In this document: positions 44,354 to 51,792 of the stretch, piece after piece | How the letters are laid out: every line of letters starts with the position of its first letter | Position numbering within the stretch: the first letter of the stretch is position 1 | NCBI GenBank assembly: GCA_035326105.1 | Contig: DAOKYO010000002.1 | Coordinates: 434,001 to 498,000 of the forward strand | DNA length: 64,000 nucleotides | Reading direction: 5' to 3' | From: Bacilli bacterium | Lineage (GTDB): Bacteria; Bacillota_I; Bacilli_A; RFN20; CAG-826 | The notes under the pieces: generated by a model | The model's input: the letters and a program-made list of their open reading frames with translations, nothing else | Told to the model about the DNA's origin: nothing | Databases searched by the model: none | Translations under genes and position numbers: made by a program

Positions 44354-46221
44354 AATATTTCCTTCCAGTTATAGTTGCATATTAAAACTTCATTTCTTCT
44401 ATTTTTTGAACCAACATTATTGATTTCATAGACATCAAAATTATGAGTTTCAATCCATTCTAAAAGTAGATGGTTAATCTTATCTCCGTGATATATAACG
44501 TTTGAAAGCATGAACTTATATCCCGCTCTATTTAGTTTGTCTAGGTATTCCAGTAGTTTAGTCTCATCTTCAGCACCCCAACCGACAAAACCTCTCTTGC
44601 CATCATTGTATGTTGCATTCGTAATAAAATACGGAGGGTCAAAATAGAACACAGTGTTTTTGTCGAACTCGTTAAAATCAATGTTCAAGTAAGAGGAATT
44701 TATTAACTTAAACTTACTTGTTCTTGGAACAAAGTTCTTAATTCTTTGTTTAATCGTTTCGTTATACGCGCAATTTCCAACAGGAGTATTAAATTCAAGT
44801 TTTGAATTAAATCTCATTTGGTTTTGAAAACAAAACATCTGAAGTACAAACAATTCGTCAATACTTTTGGTTGTATTATACGATTTTCTCAAACATAAAT
44901 AACTTTGTTTATCAGCTTTTTTCATCTGGAACTTGCTAATTATTTTTTCAGCATTACTGATGATGCTTTTTTTATCTACATCAAGTAAGCGTTTAACTAA
45001 CTCATACACATGAGGTAAAAACTCGTTATAAATAACATCATTCAAAGCGTATATATTTGCTCCTACATTAAATGCCCCACCCATAGAATCAACGAAAGTT
45101 GTCACGTGTTTTGGTAAATGTTTTATTATATCGTTGACAATCGTATCTTTACTACCTGAATAATTTAAAGGCGACTTAATAATATTAAGGTCTTTTTGGA
45201 AATAAATTATTATCTCTTTCAAATCTTCCCCTTTTTTACTGGATTTAATATTTTTATACTCCCGATATGGAAATTCGTATAGCCTTACGATTCCGTTTTT
45301 TGCAAATTTCTTGAATAGATCAACCATTTCATTTGCGGGAACTAACGATTGTGTACTGTAGGAAACCAATATGTGAGAAAACCTAGCTTGCCTAATCAAA
45401 TCTTCAAAATTATAAAGAGCGTTCTCTTTTTTGTTATATTTAGATTTTAAATTTCTCTGAATTCGTCTTCCCGTAATGCCTCGAATATCGGGATAATCAT
45501 ACTTGGAAATACTTTCCAAAAGATGGTAAGCCGAACTATAATCAGTGATAGTATATGGTGGATCAATATAGAGAATATCTCCTTCTATTTCTCTTAATAA
45601 TTGGTTACTATCTTTATTATAAACCTTATTTCTATCATTCAATTCAGTATGATTAAACTCTAACGGTTCTATTGAGAAGTTTTTGATTGCTCTTCTGTCC
45701 CATTTTTTTAGAAAAGCTTCATAGGTACCTGTAGTGTTAGAAACGCCCATAACGCTCTCTAATAACGAGGCAAGCATAAAGTAATACTCATTTTTATCAA
45801 GTATCTTGTTTTTATATAGCTGTTCAATCTCAATTCTCATTCCATCAATTTTGATTGCGTTTTCTTCTGTGAAAAATTGACGGTTACCCTTTGGAGAATA
45901 GTTTGAAGTAATGAAATATTGATTACTGTATTGGTATTTTTTTGAATTTAGGTAGACAAAAGGGTCAACTGAATACTCACGTTTAAAAGTTTCAAATTTG
46001 GGTGAATTGCCAAAATAGAGTTTTCCCTTTGCTATAACGCTCAAAGAGTGTAAATAATCATTTGAGATTATTTGATATTTACCCTTGAAAAAATCGCCGA
46101 CGCTACTAGACCCAGAGAATAAATCGCAAAACACTTTTCCCTCTATCTTATTGTCATTTATTACAAACTCAATTTTTTCAAGTAGTTTTGTTTTATTGCC
46201 AAGAAATCTCATTATATCCAT
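44350..46221 (-). CDS. Fused double N6-adenine DNA methyltransferase (M.FokI-like)
   Basis: Modifies adenine in DNA, protecting against the neighbouring nuclease. The 623 residues contain two complete methyltransferase domains. Domain 1 has MRFLGNKTKLLEKI, VFCDLFSGSSSVGDFF and ILYIDPPYTITDYSS. Domain 2 (from about residue 345) has NYSGSKDTIV, FVDSMGGAFNVG and YFDPPYFITNATY. Both have the AdoMet loop and DPPY motif of D12-class m6A enzymes. Fusion of two such domains is typical of type IIS systems such as FokI, where each domain methylates one strand of an asymmetric site. The start may be 46221 or the ATG at 46212. Confidence 0.9.
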   Translation of the reverse strand: MDIMRFLGNKTKLLEKIEFVINDNKIEGKVFCDLFSGSSSVGDFFKGKYQIISNDYLHSLSVIAKGKLYFGNSPKFETFKREYSVDPFVYLNSKKYQYSNQYFITSNYSPKGNRQFFTEENAIKIDGMRIEIEQLYKNKILDKNEYYFMLASLLESVMGVSNTTGTYEAFLKKWDRRAIKNFSIEPLEFNHTELNDRNKVYNKDSNQLLREIEGDILYIDPPYTITDYSSAYHLLESISKYDYPDIRGITGRRIQRNLKSKYNKKENALYNFEDLIRQARFSHILVSYSTQSLVPANEMVDLFKKFAKNGIVRLYEFPYREYKNIKSSKKGEDLKEIIIYFQKDLNIIKSPLNYSGSKDTIVNDIIKHLPKHVTTFVDSMGGAFNVGANIYALNDVIYNEFLPHVYELVKRLLDVDKKSIISNAEKIISKFQMKKADKQSYLCLRKSYNTTKSIDELFVLQMFCFQNQMRFNSKLEFNTPVGNCAYNETIKQRIKNFVPRTSKFKLINSSYLNIDFNEFDKNTVFYFDPPYFITNATYNDGKRGFVGWGAEDETKLLEYLDKLNRAGYKFMLSNVIYHGDKINHLLLEWIETHNFDVYEINNVGSKNRRNEVLICNYNWKEIL

Positions 46222-46631
46222 TACTCCATTTCAAAGACGTTATATCATAGATTTTGCTTACTATCTATAGTTATGGGTTCGCAACTCAATGTTTCATGAA
46301 AGGTTGGATTTATTATAATATCTTATAATTCTTTTTCTGATCCTATACCGACTTTCTTTATCGAATTGCTAGTTTATTTTATCACAAACATCACCATTAT
46401 ATCTATCTAATATGAACCCTTTTCTGATATAACACGAAATTGCGGTACATTCAAAGTAAATGTTCAACAGTAGTAATTATAGTATCTAAAGTCGTTCAGT
46501 TTTATGATAATTAATAAATCCGCTAGTCAATTCTTACCAAATACTCTAGAAATTTTGATTAATGAGTAAATTTCTAGTTTATTGCGCTGTCATGCTAATG
46601 TCGTTAATATTATCAATCTCGAATCTTTTCT
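46222..46631. other. Non-coding stretch between methyltransferase and Rep-like gene
   Basis: About 410 AT-rich bases with no ORF, RNA or repeat that I can support. Promoters for the restriction-modification operon should lie at its left end. Confidence 0.4.
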
Positions 46632-47402
46632 CTACTGACTAAACTCCGCTTTTGCTCTTTCCATTGCCGTTAGAAAGTAACCGAATTTGTTTTTGATTAC
46701 CACTTCTTCTACATACTTACTCGTGAGTCGCTCTTTATACTTATGGATGAAGTATTGAACATAGAGCTTAAAGTCATCAAATTCATATCCATTTTCGCCG
46801 ATGAATTTTTCAAAGTAACGATCGTATCTGAAGTACTGTCTTTTATCTTTTACGGTTAAATAACCAGAGTTTATGAGATAGCGAGTTAAGACATGGTGCT
46901 TATCAAAGGTGAGTTTGTCCTCTAACTCGCTAATTCTATCTATTTTATCTAATAAATCTATTTTATCTAATACATCCTTTGTTATCTCTTTGTTATATAT
47001 ATCTTTATTATTGGGTACATTTTCTGTACACCCCCTCTGTACACTTTCTGTACCACCCCCGTCCATTTTCTGTACTAGTGGTACATTTTCTGAACGGGTA
47101 TAAATGTTAGGGATTATTTCATATTCGACAAGGCGGATATTCCCTTCATATCGTTCAATTTTCTTCACTAGATTCATGTCGATTAGTTTGCTGATAATGT
47201 CAAAGACTGATGTCCTGGATTTCAACGATAATCTTCGTCTGATATAATCGATGGACGCAAAAAGAGTCCCCTGGTTATCTTGGGAATAAGAATAGATCAG
47301 AGCGTACATCCGTAGCTCGTTTCCTTTAAGGCCTAACTTCGTCATCCAGTAGAACTCGATGAGAAAATGATGATCATTTATTTCTTGTTTTTTAATCTTC
47401 AT
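46632..47402 (-). CDS. Winged-helix replication-initiator-like protein
   Basis: A 256-residue DNA-binding protein resembling DnaD/RepA-type replication proteins of Firmicutes plasmids and phages. The N-terminal winged helix reads FYWMTKLGLKGNELRMYALI ... YIRRRLSLKSRTSVFDIISK. A poorly conserved linker (about residues 100-145) is followed by a C-terminal helical domain (FDDFKLYVQYFIHKYKERLT ... FGYFLTAMERAKAEF). The linker DNA contains four iteron-like repeats, as seen in RepA_N-type rep genes whose origin is internal. It is translated from an ATG that overlaps the stop of a 12-codon leader ORF. It could drive autonomous replication of the excised island. Confidence 0.72.
   Translation of the reverse strand: MKIKKQEINDHHFLIEFYWMTKLGLKGNELRMYALIYSYSQDNQGTLFASIDYIRRRLSLKSRTSVFDIISKLIDMNLVKKIERYEGNIRLVEYEIIPNIYTRSENVPLVQKMDGGGTESVQRGCTENVPNNKDIYNKEITKDVLDKIDLLDKIDRISELEDKLTFDKHHVLTRYLINSGYLTVKDKRQYFRYDRYFEKFIGENGYEFDDFKLYVQYFIHKYKERLTSKYVEEVVIKNKFGYFLTAMERAKAEFSQ
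47015..47095. repeat. Four iteron-like repeats inside the Rep-like gene
   Basis: Copies at 47015-47029, 47039-47053, 47061-47075 and 47081-47095. The plus-strand consensus is GTACATTTTCTGTAC, with inverted arms GTACA/TGTAC and at most one or two changes per copy. Start-to-start spacings are 24, 22 and 20 bases. One copy (47061) is read in a different codon frame from the others, so the DNA rather than the protein is conserved. A replication-origin role is inferred. Confidence 0.7.
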
Positions 47403-47437
47403 AAACGCACTCTAAAAAGTCCTCTAATATTGAGCAT
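47399..47437 (-). CDS. 12-residue leader peptide of the Rep-like gene
   Basis: ORF of 12 codons starting MLNIRG and ending with TGA that overlaps the ATG of the Rep-like gene (ATGA). It has the SD AAGGAG with a 5-base spacer, much better than the site in front of the rep start. The layout is that of a translational-coupling leader, as known for replication control in several plasmids. Confidence 0.5.
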   Translation of the reverse strand: MLNIRGLFRVRL

Positions 47438-47456
47438 ATTTTCTCCTTAACTGCAC

Positions 47457-47566
47457 CAGTGAACGGCTATTGATTATTAATTTCTCAAATTTTCCGTATA
47501 TCGACATAATGACGATGAGCATTTTCCGTCAACTTCTTAACGGTGTTGCCGTTCACTAGTGTTATC
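47457..47566. repeat. Island repeat R3 with inverted copies
   Basis: The right part (47522-47566) matches R1/R2 in the block TTTCCGTCA..TTCTTAA.GGTGT.GCCGTTCACT. The left part (47457-47468, CAGTGAACGGC) is an inverted copy of the right end (GCCGTTCACTAGTG). The right part can also form a hairpin AACGG-TGTTG-CCGTT. It lies upstream of the leader peptide and Rep-like gene. Confidence 0.65.
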
Positions 47567-47572
47567 TATTTT

Positions 47573-47689
47573 TTATGTATTTTTAGTTTTATGTTTTTTG
47601 ACAGTGTTCTCGGCACTTAATTTTTTTTGGAATTCTTCAAGTGATTCTTTGGTCACTCGATAGGAGTCGCCAAACTTAAAGGTTTTAAA
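47573..47689 (-). pseudogene. Remnant of a small HTH/excisionase-type gene
   Basis: Minus-strand frame encoding FKFGDSYRVTKESLEEFQKK, the C-terminal half of a MerR-like excisionase (HTH_17) domain, ending at the stop 47573. An in-frame TAG at 47690-47692 cuts it off upstream. Further fragments up to about 47790 (TDNEIA in one frame, FEDILQYLKNPSQKEEL in another) suggest that a second small gene is also decayed. Element-borne excision control may be lost. Confidence 0.5.
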
Positions 47690-47847
47690 CTAATTCGACA
47701 TATTTTAACTCTTCTTTTTGTGAAGGGTTTTTTAAGTATTGGAGAATATCTTCAAATGCGCGATTTCATTATCGGTAATCAAATATTTAAGTTATAAAAC
47801 AACCAAGCGAGTAATACTACTCGTTTACGAAAGGAGTAATACAAGAC

Positions 47848-49445
47848 ATGACGAAAACGATCGAAGTGATTATGCCGACTAAAATTGACGCTTCACTTAC
47901 AAAAACCAATAAGAGCAAATTGCGGGTTGCGGCTTACGCTCGTGTATCCACTGATGAAGATGATCAAGTGAATTCGTTTAAATCGCAGATTGACGAATAC
48001 ACCGAACGCATTACCTCTAATCCCGATTGGGAATTTATCGGTATGTTTGCGGATAAAGGAATCACCGGTACTCAAACAAAGAAACGACCGGAGTTCATGC
48101 GAATGGTTGAATTAGGAATGGATCATAAAATCGACTTGATTCTGGTCAAATCTATTTCTCGTTTTGCACGTAACACCGTCGATGTTCTCACAACCGTGAG
48201 AGAGTTACGGAACCGAGGATGCATTATTTTCTTTGAAAAGGAAAATATCCGTAGCGATGATACCAAGATTGACTTCGTGCTTACTGTTCTATCTAGTGTC
48301 GCCCAAGAAGAGAGTCGCTCTATATCGACGAACGTCAAGTGGAGCATCGAAAAGAAATTCAAGAACGGCATCGCCCACGTAACCAATATTTACGATTATC
48401 GTAAGGGTGATAATGGAGAATTGATTGTTGAGGAAAGCGAGGTCGCTATCGTTCGCCTCATCTTCTCTTTGTTTATCGAGGGTTATAACATCAACGATAT
48501 CGTCACAATCATCAATGACCGAAAAATACCAACGTTTAAGGGTAAGTTCTGGCTTTACTCCACGATTCGTGCGTTTCTTAGCAATGAAAAAAACATAAGG
48601 GACGCCATATTACAAAGAACCTGCACCGTTGATTATCTAACTCACAAGCAAGTCAAGAATGACAATATAGAACCGAAGTATTATGTGACAAATCATCATG
48701 AGGGCATTATCAAAAGAGACGAATATGAAACCGTTCAATCAATGCTTAAGACTCGTCGTCCAAATCAAATAACAAAGTATCCTTTAACCAACATCACCTA
48801 CTGCAGTAAGTGCCATCGAAAACTTCATCGCCATCTCATCAATCATAATCGGCCAAGTGAATACGTTGTTTTAAACTGCAACCACAATCCGACTATTTCT
48901 ATCGACTGCACATATCCTCGAATTTCATATGATCTAGTATTGGGTGCCATTAAGGATTCCATCCATGAGTTACTTAATCACAAAGATGTTCTAGATGAAC
49001 TTAGATCCATGCTTTTATCGGTGTCTGAACATGATGATACTTCATCTTTGCATAGCAAACGCCTTCGTCTAAATGCTTTAATTACCACTAAATCAATGGC
49101 CTCAATGAAAAGATTATTTCCGAAGAAAAGGCACTGCGAAAAGAAATTGAGAAGTTAGAGAATAAAGTAAGCTTCTCGGTTCGTAGCAACAACCTTTTGC
49201 AAGTCATTGATTCAGTCATTTCCGACCAAGATTTCGTTAATGACTCCCTATTGATAAAATCGTTTTACAAGTTGGTGATTGTTAGTCCGGAAGAATTGGT
49301 TTTCGTCATATCTGGTAGCAAGGATACTGAAGAGCTCTCTTGTTGCATCGATGAGCTAGGCACTATTCCATCCTTGTTTTCGAAGTTATACATCGATTAC
49401 GATCAGCAAAAAGGTATCAAGTATCGGGTGGTTTATCATGTCTAG
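47848..49445 (+). pseudogene. Large serine recombinase A, frameshifted near its C-terminus
   Basis: Site-specific integrase/excisionase of the large serine recombinase family. The catalytic domain has AAYARVSTDED (Ser34), ISRFARNTVD and VAQEESRSIS. The recombinase domain follows, then a zinc ribbon (YCSKCHRKLH ... CNHNP ... CTYP). The frame ends early at 49158, but the -1 frame continues with NGLNEKIISEEKALRKEI and runs to a stop at 49445, overlapping the next gene by 8 bases. One missing A in the run ACTAAATC (about 49088-49094) would explain this. The full product would be about 532 residues. Either a real mutation in the coiled-coil tail or a sequencing error. SD AAGGAG lies upstream. Confidence 0.85.
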
Positions 49446-50958
49446 TGTCAGTGTCATCCCTGTTGATATCGGGACTGTTGTTCGTAAAGATCGAGTCGCT
49501 ATTTACGCTCGTGTTTCCACGAACAACGAGGAGCAAGAAACCAGTTATGAACTCCAAGTCAACGAACTTATCAAGTCGATTGAGGCAAATCCAAACTATG
49601 AGCTTACCTGTGTCTTTGCCGATAGAGAAAGTGGCATGGACACAAAGAATCGCCCTTCGTTTAATAATATGATGGAACTGGCCCGTAAGGGCGGCATTGA
49701 TCTCATCTACACAAAGTCTGTGTCTAGGTTTGGCCGCAATGCCATTGAAGTTCCGGAAATCATCCGGGGGCTTCGTGGTCTAGGTGTTAGTGTTTTCTTT
49801 GAAAAGGAAAACATCTCCACACGTGACTTTGCCGATGAGTTTCTTCTTAACATTCTTTCGGGGGTTGCTGAGGAAGAATCACGGCAAATCTCAAGTAATC
49901 TTCGGTGGACCTTCAAGAAAAAGATGAGCAAGGGACTAAATACTACAGTACGAATTTATGGGTATAAGATCATTGATGGTAATTTCATCATCGTTCCTGA
50001 AGAAGCGAAGATTGTTAAGCAAATATACGATTGGTACATTGAAAAGGTTTCCTATGCACGGATGATTCATCTACTGCACGAGCTTGGTATTAAGTCACCA
50101 CAAGGCAATGAGTTCTGGTCGCATAGCGTATTAGAAAGTATTTTGCTTAATGAAAAGTATTGCGGAGACGCACTGCTTGGCCGAGGTCGGGAACTCGCAA
50201 GAACTAACAAATGTCTCTTCTACGATGATCCTACTAAGTACCTAGTCCGAAATAATCACGAAGGCATCATCTCTCGTGATGTATTTGACTTTGTTCAAGC
50301 AGAACGCAAGAAACGTACTAAGTACCGCCGCACTAATGTTAGTCAGTCATTAAAATCAGAATCAAAATTCTTTTATTCAATGGATGCCAATAAGCACTTT
50401 GTCTACAAGGTTGAGCGACCAAAAGGCAAATACAATATTCCCGTACTTCTTTGCGTAAAGAATGATGTTCGAATAATGTTTCAATATAAATATATTGTTG
50501 AGGGCATTTCATCAGCTTGTAATCATTTGCTTAAGAACTTTAAATCGATAACCAACTACTACAGTGCAACCAAAGCAAATACTCTTGAATCCATTCAAAA
50601 AGAGCTCTTAGCGCTTCAGCAAGAGCTCAACGAGACAACGGACGCGGAAGTGAAATTAAATGTCTACAATCGCATATCTGCGCTAAAGAATGATCAGCTA
50701 ACCTTTGAGAGCATTGAAGACACGCTTCGAACATTGAAACTCTCGCTAGTCTCGTTGAGTGGAGGTTACGATATCGAAATCGTAAAGAACATTTTCTCCC
50801 AAGTCTACATCAAGGATAACCACTTCTATTTAATCTTTAACCCCACTAACTCACCGATTGATCTATCCAACAACATGAACATTCTCCTTAGTGTAAAAGT
50901 ATCTTCAATTGTGAATTACAAAGCGTCAGAACTTGAATTCTCTATCGTATTAGTGTAG
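49438..50958 (+). CDS. Large serine recombinase B
   Basis: Intact 506-residue large serine recombinase. The catalytic domain has VAIYARVSTNN (Ser27), KSVSRFGRNAIE and AEEESRQIS. A recombinase domain (about 160-290) and a coiled coil (SIQKELLALQQELNETTDAE, about 385-430) follow. Between them, where recombinase A has a four-Cys zinc ribbon, this protein has KFFYSMDANKHFVYKV ... LLCVKN with only one Cys, so the zinc site is lost. The start overlaps the end of recombinase A. Paired recombinases of unequal type recall ccrA-ccrB of staphylococcal SCC cassettes. Confidence 0.9.
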   Translation: MSSVSVIPVDIGTVVRKDRVAIYARVSTNNEEQETSYELQVNELIKSIEANPNYELTCVFADRESGMDTKNRPSFNNMMELARKGGIDLIYTKSVSRFGRNAIEVPEIIRGLRGLGVSVFFEKENISTRDFADEFLLNILSGVAEEESRQISSNLRWTFKKKMSKGLNTTVRIYGYKIIDGNFIIVPEEAKIVKQIYDWYIEKVSYARMIHLLHELGIKSPQGNEFWSHSVLESILLNEKYCGDALLGRGRELARTNKCLFYDDPTKYLVRNNHEGIISRDVFDFVQAERKKRTKYRRTNVSQSLKSESKFFYSMDANKHFVYKVERPKGKYNIPVLLCVKNDVRIMFQYKYIVEGISSACNHLLKNFKSITNYYSATKANTLESIQKELLALQQELNETTDAEVKLNVYNRISALKNDQLTFESIEDTLRTLKLSLVSLSGGYDIEIVKNIFSQVYIKDNHFYLIFNPTNSPIDLSNNMNILLSVKVSSIVNYKASELEFSIVLV

Positions 50959-51022
50959 GTTCGCTATCTTACAATGAGCATTTGGAGAAGTCGAAAAAGT
51001 AGGTTCGCTATCTTACAATGAG
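50955..51022 (+). repeat. Perfect 24-base direct repeat at the recombinase 3' end
   Basis: Copies at 50955-50978 and 50999-51022, beginning GTAGGTTCGCTATCTTACAA, with 20 bases between them. The first copy contains the stop codon of recombinase B. The position next to the integrase and next to the island edge suggests att or recombinase-binding sites. Confidence 0.75.
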
Positions 51023-51090
51023 ATTTTCTCGGTTTTACTGAAAATCAATTATCTGGATATTCGCTAATCGACTTTATATTCAAAACATAC

Positions 51091-51117
51091 AAAAAACGAC
51101 CAATTTAGGTCGTTTTT
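51091..51117. terminator. Bidirectional terminator
   Basis: Stem AAAAACGACC-AATTTA-GGTCGTTTTT, serving the recombinase operon (+) and the tRNA-Trp unit (-). Confidence 0.88.
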
Positions 51118-51160
51118 GTTCATTTTTCGCTACTTTTTAGCGAGTAATTAAAGACAATTT

Positions 51161-51234
51161 TGGCAGGGGCTGAGGGAATCGAACCCCCAACAACGGTTTT
51201 GGAGACCGTAGTTATACCGTTTAACTAAACCCCT
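51161..51234 (-). tRNA. tRNA-Trp (anticodon CCA)
   Basis: The minus strand reads AGGGGTTTAGTTAAACGGTA at the 5' end. The anticodon arm is ACGGT-CTCCAAA-ACCGT, giving CCA. The T arm is GGGGG-TTCGATT-CCCTC-like, the acceptor stem AGGGGTT pairs with AGCCCCT, and the 3' CCA is encoded. TGA serves as stop in this window, consistent with a CCA-only tRNA-Trp. Its 3' end faces the defence island. Confidence 0.95.
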
Positions 51235-51245
51235 ATTTCTCCCCT

Positions 51246-51668
51246 TTATAGGGAGCGAGCAATTGAACTGACTAGACCCATATCAACCTGGCCAGCAAAG
51301 TTGATTTTAAAGTATTTCATTACGCTTGGCAATGATTTATCGTCAAGTTTAGAGATTTTTTCTCTTATTTCCTCTTCAGTCAACATTTTCGGTAAATATT
51401 GGCTAATAACAACCTTTTGTTTCTGAATTGATTCGATACGAAGAGTATTATTGACTTGCCGATACCCATTTTCTTCATCATCTAATTCCTTGATGGTTTT
51501 AGTAATAATTTTTAAGACATCCGCATCTAAAAAATCCTTGGCCTGCGCTCTGGCCTCAATTGAAGCAGTAACTGCCTTATTAATCACTACACTTAAAATA
51601 GCTCTCGCATCCTTGTCATGCGATTTTAAGGCTTCAACATTGGCTTTCTTTAAATCATCAATAAGCAT
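51246..51668 (-). CDS. YqeY/GatB-tail family protein
   Basis: A 140-residue protein of the YqeY family, related to the tRNA-binding tail of GatB amidotransferase subunits. It starts MLIDDLKKANVEALKSHDKD and has the typical ISQYLPKMLTEEEI and VMKYFKINFAGQVDMGLVSS (the GxxDxxxVS element). The frame opens at 51722, but the SD GAAGGTG is spaced for the ATG at 51668. Its exact role is unresolved. It ends 11 bases upstream of tRNA-Trp. Confidence 0.9.
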   Translation of the reverse strand: MLIDDLKKANVEALKSHDKDARAILSVVINKAVTASIEARAQAKDFLDADVLKIITKTIKELDDEENGYRQVNNTLRIESIQKQKVVISQYLPKMLTEEEIREKISKLDDKSLPSVMKYFKINFAGQVDMGLVSSIARSL

Positions 51669-51735
51669 AATATCACCTTCTCTTGTATGTATTAATATAT
51701 TCTTTTTTACACTATTTATCAATCATGTGCGTGAA

Positions 51736-51769
51736 TAAAAAAGGCTTGGATATATTATCCAGGCCTTTT
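51736..51769. terminator. Intrinsic terminator after the flavin lipoprotein gene
   Basis: Stem AAGGC.TGGAT / ATCCA.GCCTT (51741-51766) with A runs and T runs on both sides; it ends the minus-strand lipoprotein gene. Confidence 0.75.
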
Positions 51770-51792
51770 GTTAACTTATTAATAAATACTAA

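Noticed and set aside
47015..47095. Possible CRISPR-like array
   Set aside because: Units are only 15 bases, spacings are 5-9 bases, the units lie inside a coding gene and there are no cas genes; iterons fit better.
51161..51234. tRNA-Trp as integration site with a duplicated 3' end
   Set aside because: No second copy of the tRNA 3' end is visible at the left side of the island.
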